A DNA stretch of 64,000 nt from Siniperca chuatsi (taxonomy: Eukaryota > Chordata > Actinopteri > Centrarchiformes > Sinipercidae): positions 11,624,501 to 11,688,500 of the forward strand of contig NC_058064.1 of assembly GCF_020085105.1 (NCBI RefSeq). The letters are read 5' to 3'. Below, in pieces: positions 12,151-24,600 of the stretch. The notes below the pieces were generated by a model. That model was not told the origin of the DNA and searched no databases. It worked only from the letters and a program-made list of their open reading frames with translations. Positions within the stretch are counted from its first letter, which is position 1; every line of letters starts with the position of its first letter. A program made the translations under genes and the position numbers.

Positions 12151-15100
12151 TTCAACAACAGTTACCATAAGATTTTTCCCCTTTAATGCAATCTTTTCTC
12201 AAAACAATCTTTCCAGTCCACTTTCCAATCACGTTCACACATTATCACGTTAAACTTTTCTGTGCATAATAATCATGACAAAATGGTGACAAATCTTTAG
12301 TTTGCTTTGATAAAACTGCTCTAGATACATCCATGTGACATAATGTGTTCAGAAAATAATCAAGCTGTCCAAATCCACAAAAGTCATTTATGGATGCTTG
12401 TGTCCAGGCTGTCTTACATTTTTGTATTTGAGCACATACATTTCATGTGTGGGATTCTAATCCTTAGTGACATGCTTTGCCCCTAAAAGGAGCATTCACA
12501 GATCAACATAGACCCAAGCATCAAACAAAGGTTCCAACAAGTGGAGAAAGAAGGTGTTTCAGGGGGATGCTGAGCTGTAAAATATTAAGATGAATGGGTT
12601 AAAGTTAAATTTATTATTTTGGATTATTTGGATTGTAGCCTTATATGCTGTTACATGACAACTGGTTTTAAAAAAAAATATGGGGTAGTGCCTGTGGTTC
12701 ATTAGCCATACTTTTACCAATGAAGGATGCAGATCACTTTTTCACATTATAAATGATTATATTCTAAAAATTACATTAATGAAATTCATCAAACAATGTT
12801 TAAGGTCATTATTTTTCTTTCACAAAGCGGTTGGCCTAAAAAACTGTATAATATAATGTGACATCAAAATTTTTCCCACCTGAACACCAACCGATGTTTT
12901 AATTTGGCACATCATATTTCACGTTCATCAACCAACAATACACACTTACACACACACACAGAGAGGGGTTGAGGTGGTTGGAGTCCTTATTTTACTCGTC
13001 AAACAAGGCTGAAAGTTTATGAATGCTGAATTGGTGTATCAGAGTTTATGATATTGCAGATAAGACCTTGTAATGGAGCAGGTGAAAGGACACTAATGCT
13101 TTGAAGCATAAGTGTGGGTCACATGGGAAAACTGAGAAAAGGAGATATGTTTTTAGTTTCAGTTGGAATAAGTATATGATAAATTCAAACTAATTTTCAT
13201 TCTTACCAAAGCCTCCAAAACATTCCTCTGATCATTACATATATATACACATTACAATATATATAAATATGTGTTTAGTTTTTCCAACATCTTAAAAGTT
13301 TTGAAGATCCAGACTTTAAATATTTTTGCCAATCTAAAGTTGAAGTTAACTTCTATCCCGTCCTTATTTTGTGCTGTCTCACTGAACATCTCATTCATAA
13401 TGGACAAACATACTGATTTCACCAAATCATGATTTAAAATGCATTAACTCAACCATCTCTATTCACAAACTGACCAACCTTCATATCCCAAACCCTGTGG
13501 CACATTGTCATCTATACAAATATACTGTACATACAGTTCTCAGAGGGTTTTCTACATGTTTTTTTTTCCTGCCATTTATACATTGTTAAAAAATATATAA
13601 AATATTAAGAGAAATTTTACAGGTTCATTCAGGTTAAAAACACATGTTCAATGTTTCTCTTCAAAGCTATTTACAAATCTCTGTATGTTTACTAGTCGTC
13701 ATTCAGCTGTCAGCACAGGAGTGAGTGGGTGTCTCTTTTCAGTGAGAACAGTTATATAAGCAAAAAATAATGATCTGAAATGTGACATTTTAACTGCTAA
13801 TTTGAGCCATTGTCTTTGGATTTCTGTCTTTATATTCAAAATGTAGTTGACAGTATATAGTGGAGAGGCAGACAGGAAACATGGTATGCATCTTAGACCC
13901 CATGACGCCCCTAAAATTGAGCGTGTTTAAGCATTGACCCAAAAACCAGGAAGAAATATTAAAAAAATTATATTAAAACTGCATTACTGTTTTCCCTGAC
14001 AGAGTTCAGCAGCTCTTCAGACTTTGTGGAAAGCAAGTAGACCTGAAACGATTAGTCGATTATCGGTCGACAGAAACTGTTATGGGCATTTTTTACAATT
14101 TTTCAACAGTCTATAGACCAAACCATTAATAGATTCCTAATTTATTTTTATTTATTTATTTTTTTTAAAGAATCGGCAGATTAATCCATAATGAAAATAA
14201 TTTGTTGCAGCCCTAGGCGGAAGTAATTTAGTTACTTGCAGATGGTGGACAAAACAACAATCATATCGTACATAGAAATAATGTCATTTGGTGGTCGGTT
14301 TTATCATATTGCCTTGCAGCACCATGAGACATGATAAAACTGCTAGACATTCATCTAAAGAGAGCAGTCAACCACAGTTATTTTCACTCAAGGTAAAATA
14401 TACAAATGATGTGAAGAAAATCCACTTTTAAATTACCACAGTTGAAATTAACTCAATTGACCCTAGCATCATGTAACACCGAAGGCAAAGATGTACTTTA
14501 CACCATGAAATACTTTCATTTGGACAACATGGGAAACCGAAAGCACTGATGAAAGGTATGTGGCTATAAGTGAACAACAGACCAGTTTGTTGGATCAGTC
14601 GAGGTTAATGAACTCGTAACTCCAGAGGCATTGGCTGAAGTTTAACTATGAACACTGTAGGGTTGTGTTAAAGGATCTCGAGCACAGCCTCATGACTCAG
14701 ATCCAGTTTACTGAGGTATCAACCCACTGACAGCTGGTAAAGTCCTGTGAGATAGTACGTCTTTGACCTTCGACCCCGCCATTCAGGGCCAAAAGCAATT
14801 TCTGTCATGGCATTTTCTCATTTTGTTCTCTTTACTAATTGTTTAAAATATTTTCGCTTTAGTTACCTTCACAGCACCATCCTTTTTTTTCTTTTTAAAA
14901 AGGAGATGTTGGGGGTGGCTTTTAGTTTAGACCAATTAACTTGATTAATTAATCTTTAGAAATATGTTAATAATTAATGATTACGTGGCGAAAGATAAAG
15001 ATAATCCCACTTTGCATTAAAATGCAACAGAGGAGATCTCTGAAACATATCAATACTCAAGTGTCTTTTTTAAAATGAGATCCATGTAGAAGAAGATGAT

Positions 15101-15604
15101 ATATGCTGTTTTCATCATGGGTTGATGACTAAGACATAATTAAGTCTGGAAACATTCCCCACATGGACTCGCAATTACTCTTTTATTGGCTAGAAAGCAT
15201 ATCCATTCTGCTAAAAGAAAATAAAAATGACCGTTAGTAAAATAAAAACCACTCAAATAAAACATTCATACAAAGTTACTGTAAGGCATTCCTTCACCAG
15301 GTCAATCACGCCAGCAGAGTCTGCTGCAGCTTCCTCTTCCAAAGCTCCAGCTCGTGAGTCTGGTGTTTGCCAGCAAAAGAAAAGTATTTTTGAGATAGCT
15401 ATATCCACAGTTTTTCTGTCAGAGACTTCTCCCGCTCTGTCACACGAGTCTTTAACACAGTTCTGGCGATGGCTTTGGTGTGTCCTGCAGCTAAGACTAG
15501 AAATTATACATACAGGAGAGCCGTAACTCTGAAAAGTTTCATGCAAGACTGTACAGATTTTCATTGAACTGTCCATGCTGGACAGGACACGAGGTAATGC
15601 AGTC
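12150..15604 (-). other. nudt4: Possible nudt4 3' UTR and downstream region
   Basis: Downstream of the nudt4 stop, sense-strand poly(A) signals (TTTATT on the + strand) occur at 15182-15187, in an AT-rich cluster near 14145-14162 and near 12609. An ATTAAA variant lies near 12181. NUDT4 transcripts are known for long 3' UTRs, so part of this region may be transcribed. Which site is used cannot be told from sequence. No exon was recognised. A MITE lies at 14040-14215. Confidence 0.3.
14040..14215 (-). repeat. MITE of the AGGGCTGCAAC family
   Basis: On the minus strand it starts TAGGGCTGCAACAAATTATT and continues TTTCATTATGGATTAATC. The other end carries GAAACGATTAGTCGATTATC on the + strand. 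This is the same family as at 54236-54600. It lies in the possible nudt4 3' UTR. Confidence 0.6.
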
Positions 15605-18071
15605 CTATCTGCAGGAGGTGCCCAACACGCTGCCCGTCGAGGGGGTGGTGGCGGTAGCGCTGTAATGGGGGTAGTTGTCGTTTGGTGGTGGGCCCGGGAG
15701 GATGGAGTTTCCGTTGGTTGGGGAGCAGCTGAGCTGGAGCCTCCGCAGGTACTCGGCGTGGACGGGTTTGTGGCTCTGCAGCACTTTGATGGCCTCGTCC
15801 ACAGTGAACCACTCCCGCTTCCGGCCTGCAGAGGGAGACAGAGCACAGTGTATGAGTTAAAAGGAAGCTTTCATGCTGGGTCTTCCTTGTATCCCCAAAT
15901 ATAGTGCAATTAGAGAGCCATAACATACAAATTCTATCAATTTTGTGTTTTTTATACAATAGATGTTTATTTAACACAGCCTTTTCCACAGGTTGATCTT
16001 ACATTGTATCAAAGCTATTTCTTCTAGTATAAATGCAACAAAGATCAAGGAAGTCATAAGCTTTAATAGCTGCAGCGTCTTACTCTCTCTTAACTATAAT
16101 AGGAGGAAATGGTTCACTGTAATAACTGCAATTGGGAAGTATAATGTGACAGTACTACAGGAAAGGTCTATTAAAAAAGAAAATCTTAGCAATTTGTTTG
16201 TCTGGTTAGCAAGATTAACTGAAGCAAGGTGAAGGTAGATACTGCATCTTGAGGATCTCATGCAGACATATATACCTACAAATGTGCATGCATATATATA
16301 CAAAAATAGACAGAGCACGTGCTGTAACCACTTTCAGATTTCAAAAATAGTGAATGTAGCAGGCGTAGTAACAGGTAACAGGTAGAGGATGATCTCCACT
16401 GAGCACATAACAAAGTAAGGCTGGATTCTGGTGCCCAAGCTACTGACAGCTGTAATATACTGCAGCTCAGATCAGTGGCCTAGATTTATAGGCACCTGTT
16501 GTCACTGCATAACCCAGTGCCCATATAGTCACCATGCAGTATACTGGCCTTCACATAAATAAAAAGATGCAGTGTATTGTAAAAGGTAAGCTAGTCGTCA
16601 GCAGAGCAAGAAGAAAGACACACACACACCACAGCATCTGCAAACATTCATGAGAAGGTGAAGGGAAACTGTACCTATGTTGACAGAGTCTTCCCACGCC
16701 TCCAGTGTTTCTGTGACCGTCAAAACGTACACATACGTCCGGTGCTTCCGATCCTGGTTTTGCTTTAGGGATCAGAAAGAAACTGAATATTTACTAATAC
16801 AAAACCATAAATACACACAAATGCAATAAGAAGTGTGACAGGATAGCCTTCACACCTGCATAAATTAAAGCACTGAAAGTTGCATCTTTAGCCGTTTTCT
16901 GTTTTATCTGTCCAATTGATGTCTTTGTTGTGTGTTTTGTGCGTTCATCATGATTGAAGATCAAAGTTACTGATTTTTAGTTGCTGTAGTCTCAATATGC
17001 AAAGGGTTACGTTTTTCTTGTCAACACTATTCTAAACAAAAATACATATTACACAAAAATGATATCTTGCATGCAAAAATGCAAAAATGTACATGGTTAT
17101 TTGTGCATCTTGTACCTTTGTAAGTGCACTTTGTTGTGCATATGTATAATTAAACTGCCTGAGTAAGCTTACCTCAAATACACCGAGCAGACGTCCTAGC
17201 TTGCCCTTCACACCGGCCTGGGGAATAAATGAAGAAGAAACATTAGAAAAAGTTGTTTTTTCCCCCTACTGGCACTAATGTACAAAACAGACAGGGGACG
17301 CTTCTTTGTGAGATTTAAAAAAAAAAGAAAAGCTTTGAATAGCTGTGGCCTTTGAATAGAGGGTGAAAACATTAGACATGCAGTTTGTGAACCACAGACT
17401 ATATTCTGTGTCAAAACAATGGCTATTGTGTATTACATTTCTGTAATGTAGGTGTAATGATTGAAAGAGTATTATTGCGGAAATGTAATTATTATTATTA
17501 TGCCCCTTTCATAACACATAACAGTTGCTTTATTAATTCAGATGTACATCCCAGGAATCAAATTACTGTCAAGACATATGACATCTGTCCTTTCCCCGGC
17601 TCAGCATACTTCACAAGTGTCCAGGGTCTGTGAATGCACAGGAATCCAGCGAGGGGCCAAGTTTAGACCGCTGACGTGGTTGAGAACACAAGGTTCTCAA
17701 CCAGAGGGACCTCTGGAATACCAGCGGACACCTCAGTCACCCAGCTACTGACACCGTGGCCCTTTAAAAATCTCACCCCTAGCATGCATACTGCAGCCAA
17801 CTGTTCAAACCATGCAACTCCAGTTCTGGTCATTTCAGCAGGTTTCTTACTGGAAATGGACAACTGCAATGATGTGAAAGAATCACGTGACCCCAAGGAT
17901 GCACAGATGTGTATTTAATACATTTTGCAGGATTTCTAATAATAATGAATGGAAAGACCTTTCCCTATCAAAAACATTACGTGTAATGTCCTCAGCAGCC
18001 GCATAGCATCTCAAACGGCATTTGAGCAAACACTGACCCAGAATTTGCAAAGTCACTCTCTGTAAAATGTA

Positions 18072-18142
<71 letters not shown>

Positions 18143-21100
18143 TTATTTATTTATTTTTTTTTTGTTTTTTTTTTACATTACAGCAGTAGCCCGTTTTTAC
18201 TTTCTTCAAATATGAAATGTACCTAAATTGTCTTTATATGGGACTACCCTTTAACAAAATTAGATTTCTTGGTTGAAACTAGCAGAATGGGATGTTGTTG
18301 GGAAAATCCTGCAGTTTGAGCATAGACAGTTGCAGGAAAACATGAATTTTACAACAGCAGCTATAACGCCAAGACATTTCCAGAGAGAACATTTTTACAT
18401 GCTGCTTTGAATACCTGTTATATAATGGACAGGCGGTCTTTGGATGTAGGTTATGATCAAACACAGTAAAAAGAAACCCAAAAAAAGTATCAAAATTAAA
18501 CGTGAGGCTATTTTTTGGTTGGAAACTGTTGTATTCAACCACCTATGAAGTCCTTTGCATTCTTATCATGAGCTCATTTTACGGTCGCACAAAACGACCC
18601 CACTTTGGAGTCGAGACTCCGTTCATGTGATATTAAAAACAAAATGAATTCTTCCGTTTATTCACCTCCTCAAACACCTCTCGCACTGCGGCACCACATG
18701 GCTCCTCTTCTGGCTCCATCCCACCTCCGGGGACGATCCACTGGTCCGGGTGCCGACTGCTGCTGACCAGCAGAACCTATAAAAAGAAAGCACAAGTTTA
18801 AGAATTGTATAACATGTCAATACCTTTATTTTACTGTAAATGTGTGCCTTCATATGCCACATCAAGGGGAAGCAAGATGGCCCAAAAGGCCCAGTGGTTT
18901 CAGAGGTACATTTAATGGGACATTTTTTTCTGCACCCAATAGTACATTCCTATTTGCCTCAGTGACTTCACATTGAAACTGAGGACTTAACATGAGACAT
19001 GACCCCTTTGACTCAGGTCTCAAGGACAGACAAGTGATGATTGGTGCTGCCTCTGCTATTTATTCTATGTTGTTGCTTACAGGAACCTAAATCCACCACA
19101 GCCCTCACAACTTTAAATATTCAATCCTGACATGATATTTGGTATAAATGGTGTTCTGAGTGAAACAAATACATGGAATTAATGGAATATACATGAAAAT
19201 ATGAGAATGATCCACACTCACAAATGGTACTTTGCTCCATTTAAGTGTCAAATGATACTTCCAATTATTGTAAAATATCACACATAAAAAGTTATCGCAC
19301 TCTGATCGCAAACTGATTAGTTATCCTTACATTTTTGGGGACCTTAGCATGTATCTATTTATTTTACTATTTTGGTTTCTTCTTTCTCAGACGCTTCAAG
19401 TATCTGTCTACTTTGCAAATACCATTTTTTCCCAGCACAGAGATGAAGCTCAATCAAAGCAAGAGTTGAAGCGGTTCCAACACCACGTGACCCCAGCAAA
19501 CAATGCATGTAAACCAAGCATGAGCCACTCAAATTCTGTCAGAGCTCCGACGAGGGGCTTGCAGGGCTTGAATTACACTACAGTTGCAATGTACGCTAAT
19601 ATGCACAGATCAGATGTGCCTGTGTCTGCAGTTTCTTGCAATATCCGTATAGCAACCACAACAGACACGAGCACACCTGCTGTAAACATATTATCACATT
19701 TGCATGGAGCAATTCGATCATTAGTAAAAACACAGTCTGTGACAGGACACAGGTCGTAATAATATCAGCAGCCAATACAAGAAAAGCCAATGAAAGTCTT
19801 GTCAGTGGTTCATTCATTTGTGATTCAACTGCATTTCTGGAACCTTACAGCTTGTGATTGTCACTTATTTGTCAAATTATTACATAATACAGAACATTCA
19901 GTGAATGTAAATATACTGTACATGCATTAAAGAGAGAAATGAGTGTTAAGCAGCTTTTGCGGCATACGGTGACCACCTCTGCCACCCATCTGATCACCAT
20001 ATCCAGTAATCTGCCAGAGGAGTCAGTCTGTCACTTAATCCTAACTCAGCTTTCGTATAGCTTCCCTAACGTTCTCTAATGGGATTGTGGCTGCATCTAC
20101 CAGAGGTTTTCTGGGGATCTTCTAAGGGCCAAACCGATTGGACGGCACATGCTTGGGGCCTTGACAGTGAGCACTGTCGGCTGCTGTCTTCCTCACATGC
20201 CGCCTTCACCCAACTCGGCCACCTGTTTATTCCCAGACAATATAGGTTAGGATGAAGGGCAGCAGAGAAGAGGAGTCATTAAACATAATGATGTGGATCA
20301 AGTGAATGCACGCTCAGTTAAGATTTTCTGGAGATGAAAGGGTTCAAGAAAAACACAAGTGTTTATCCTATACAACAGGTGCATCATGTCTTATACAGCG
20401 TGCAGTAAGTGACGTGTGTTAAAGGACGGGGCATTGACACTGATAGCACAAACAGTGCTGGTGCAGAACATGACGTCTTCGCAGCAGAGTGCAAACTGTA
20501 AAAAATTTTGCTAAGTTGAACCTCGTAACCTGCTTGAGTGAGCTCTTTGATAAAACAGGCTGGCCTTTGCCGATGAGGTGAGCTAAAACAAACAAACTGG
20601 ATGTGACCTTTCGTCCTATGAAATCACAATCTCAAAAAGGGTTACTTAATTAAACGCAGAAAAACCGATGGCAACTGCTTTTGTTTGGAAGATTCAGAAG
20701 ACCAAGGAATGTGCATGTCATATGCAGCAAGGGTTTATTTGTCCTCATTTTAAACGGGAATGGTACCTGCCCGAAGTCGGTTTTTGTTATTGTGTCATGT
20801 ACTTCCATGCGGGATGGGCTATTTCATAAAATTAATTCATTCTTCGTGTTTTGGATTTGTTAGAGATTTCAGAACACTTCAACCCGCTGCTCCCGCTGTC
20901 TGATTGTGTGTGTCTGTGTGTTTGAGCTGCAGCCAGCGAGGCTTAAAGGGAGATCACTGGTGTCAACGTGTCCAAAGCAGACAGTGTGAGATGTATACAA
21001 AACAAAAGCCACAGAGCTTCCGGGGCAGCGAGGACAAAGCAGATTTCTGCTTTGGTTGTTCCATTTTTATCTTTTGGTTGTTGCCCCAGAGGAACTCTTC

Positions 21101-21592
21101 TTTGTCCATGCTCAGAATACAGCGCAGGCTACAGTCAGTTTTGTTTTAATGAATTTAGGAATGTAGAGCACTGAATCAACATATTACAAACTGTATGTAA
21201 TTAAGAATTTGTTTCTTCACGTGCTTCTGAGATGAATACAGCTTCATGTTCATAAGAGGGAGTAGCAGGGGTCTGGTGCTGCCTTCAAGCTTTGCAAAAG
21301 GACACTTCAGCTAGAAGAGGCATTTGTCATCACAACAAAATCAAGCCTGCAAGCTTCTATTCATCTCTCCAAGCACCAAGTCATGTGGACAAGTTTTACA
21401 AACCCAGTCAATTCACTGAAATGCAAGTATTTGAAGTTCATTAAGTGGTCAGCAATGTGAACGGTGGTCCCAAACCTTTTTGACGGACGTACCCCGCAGC
21501 CTGGTCAGATGAACTAAAGTACACCTTTGACAACACCCATCATGTTCCAAATGTGTTCTTTTGAACTTATTTTAAACTGGATGTTATTAAAC

Positions 21593-21638
<46 letters not shown>

Positions 21639-24600
21639 AAAAGGATATTGGTTCTACAACATTTTTTTTCGTACAATGAAGCTTTTAGCTAGCTATTTCA
21701 ACCATTGAGCCGTTACTTCTCAACCATCTATCACTACTTTGAGCTTTTTTCACCATTTATTCATTACTTTTAGCTAATTATCAACCATTTATCCACCTAT
21801 TTGAGTCATTTATACTTTTAGCTAACTTATCTTCTCGCTTGCTAACTACCTCAAGTGTTACAGCTGACTTCATTTGTGGATATATTTTTTTAATCAAAAT
21901 CGTAGTTTCCATTTTGTCAAATTAGTTGAGCTACTCTGCAAATCCTTCCAGGTACCCCTTGGCAACTGTAGAAAGGGTAAAAAGTAGGCCTACCCCTGGT
22001 TGGGAATCTATACCCAGAACTTTACCCTTTCTAAACTTTCCTATAACTTCTGACAAACAGAAAAAGCAGCATTGCCTTAAACACCACAGGCTACAGTTAA
22101 AAGCGTGACGAAAAACCAAAATAAAATAACTCAAACCGTCATGATAGATAGGTCAACAGTCAGCTGACAGCTGAACTCGGAGCACAGAACACCCCCATAT
22201 ACTTGCTTAGAAGGGCAAGGTGAAGGAGAACCCCCAGAGGAACACTGTGGTGTTTCCCAGTGACATTTTACAGTTTTGCAACTCACACCACTTCCCAGGG
22301 GCCCCCAGTGTGAAAAAGGAGGTGGGCAAATTCTGAGGCAACATATAGTAAATATCCTCAGGGTGAAGAAACCCACTGTGGACAAATGTCAGACTCATGT
22401 GGCATTATCTAACCTTTCTCTTATATAAAAATCAATCTAACAATGCAAAGTTACACAAACTTCACCTCCTGGATAACCAACATGACATGCCATAAGTAGT
22501 AAAGTGCAAATGTCTGTCTTGTAACTGATTTAGAAAAGAAGATCAGTTATTCTTAACTTAATTTCTCAATTTGAGATATCAGAACTACAATTGCTAGTAA
22601 AACACTATGACAGTGAGTCCTCTGGCATGGCCTCAGACAGGGACAGCAGGCAGGGATATTCTGGAGGACATAAACACCTCCTCCTCCTCCTCCCTAAGGA
22701 GGAACGCCTGTAGCTGTCAAATAAAGAAGGCTCCAAATGCCAGGCCAGGCTGGGTGCCAAGAGGAGAGAATGATGGAAAGTCTAAGACACTCATGTACAT
22801 GAGTGCAGGAGCGGAATCAATAGTGCTAAGACAGTAATATAGTCGCTGCATTATACAGGTATCAACAAATAAGAGAGGAGTCGTAAACAGGGAATGCCAA
22901 AGACAAACAGCAGGCGAGGCAAAGCGTAGCATCCAGTCACACTAATAACCCCTCCTTCCATTTCCAGTATGCCATTATTACAATCTGATAAACATGGAGG
23001 TTACAGCTACAACAGTTTTCCCCGATCAGAGAATTTCTCTCACTCTGAATAATGCACAAACTCATGGCATTATATAAAAGTTTATTGTAATAAAGCCTCA
23101 ACACTGCCAAACACTGACTGATACAGTATGTAACACATTAGGTTGCTTCTAAATCATGAAACACACAAAATGATGCAATTTTAATGGTGCAATTTAATGT
23201 TTGGATTCAGAAATTAAGATGTGGAAACAAGCTGTGAACACAACACTGACATATTATCACCTTTTAATTTGATATGGTGAGCTTTTATGGCGAGCAGTTG
23301 CTTATTTACACTGCCAGCAGATATGAAGCGACATTAGCGTTCATTTGGAGTCATGTTTCTGGCAAATGTGAATCCAATATTCACTCTCCCTTTGGGAGTT
23401 AGTGGAGACCAAAACAGAGCTAAAAGGAAATATATGGCTCTTTAGCAGCTAAACTGCTCCAGTATGTTTAACAGAGTTTTGTAGATACTGGCTGTAGAGA
23501 TGTCTGACTATATGGCACTCTGCTTGTGGTGCTCAAAGCGCCAAAAAAATAAACATTTGAAAAACTTAGCAATATCTCTTTCCAGGAATCATGACCCAGT
23601 TACTCAAGATAATCCACACCTTGTTGTGAGTAGTTTCATGTAGGGACTATTTTCTTTCTACTGATATTTCCTACATGGAATTCCTCACAAGGTGTGGATT
23701 ATCTTGAGTAACTGGGTCATGATTCCTGGAAAGAGACATTGCTGCTGAGTTTTTCAAATGTATTTTTTTGGCACTTTGAGCACCACAGGCAGAGTGCCAT
23801 CTAGTCCCATTATATTAAAAAAAATGCAGACATCTCCAAAACTGGGCAAATAAAGTTAAATATAGAATCATAAAATTACTTGTTTCAGTTTGAATTAAAT
23901 GTATGAATGAGTAGACTTCATCTTTCAGAAAAAAAAACTCTAGGACTCCTTATTTAACTATGGGTTTCTACAACCTATCACTGCACTAATATGATCTAAA
24001 ATAATTAAAGAAGCTCTCTTGGCACACAGGCCCTAAGCAGCTCACATACCGTTAAACTCAGGTGCCCTACTCAGCTATTACTGCCGTGCCTCTGCACTGT
24101 CAGGTTCCCGTTTTCCCCTGATGGGAGTTTAATTGCTGTCATAGAGTACCTCACCCTGAGGGCTCAGCTTTCTCCTTTCCTCTCCAAAACAAAACAGTCC
24201 AGCAGAATGTGTGGCTCTTATGTCACCGCAGTTGGGTCTCCTGTGTCTAGGAACTGATTGTGTGAGTGTGTTTAAGGAAAGTATTGATAACACAAAGCCC
24301 CATATCTCAAGCTTCTTTAAAAACTAAAAAATTGCCATTGTTAGCACCCAAAAGTACAATCAGAGCACCAGATTGAGTCAGTGTCATCTCTGTGATTGCG
24401 TGAGTAGACATGCATGTCAAAGCCTGAAATTCCTGAGGGTGATGGTCACACCTACACACTTCTGTTGTCACAATATTCTCTGACTTTCCTTTCCTGTGAT
24501 TGCAAGTTATATGAAAAGAATCACAGTGTACAAGCAAGTTCTAAGAAAAATTACGCAAGAGAGCAGGAACAAAGTTTTACAACAACAAATGTAAAATGCA

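Noticed and set aside
15253-15989. Several overlapping long frames on both strands around the nudt4 last exon
   Set aside because: They are out-of-frame shadows and read-through of the GC-rich nudt4 terminal exon. Only 15605-15825 on the minus strand fits the Nudix protein.
19349-19759. 136-codon frame on the + strand
   Set aside because: There is no domain, composition is like random sequence, it has no partner exons, and it lies antisense inside nudt4 intron 1.
22131-22398. Two overlapping minus-strand frames of 63-84 codons
   Set aside because: Looked protein-like for a moment, but there is no recognisable family, no splice-consistent partner, and the interval is inside nudt4 intron 1.
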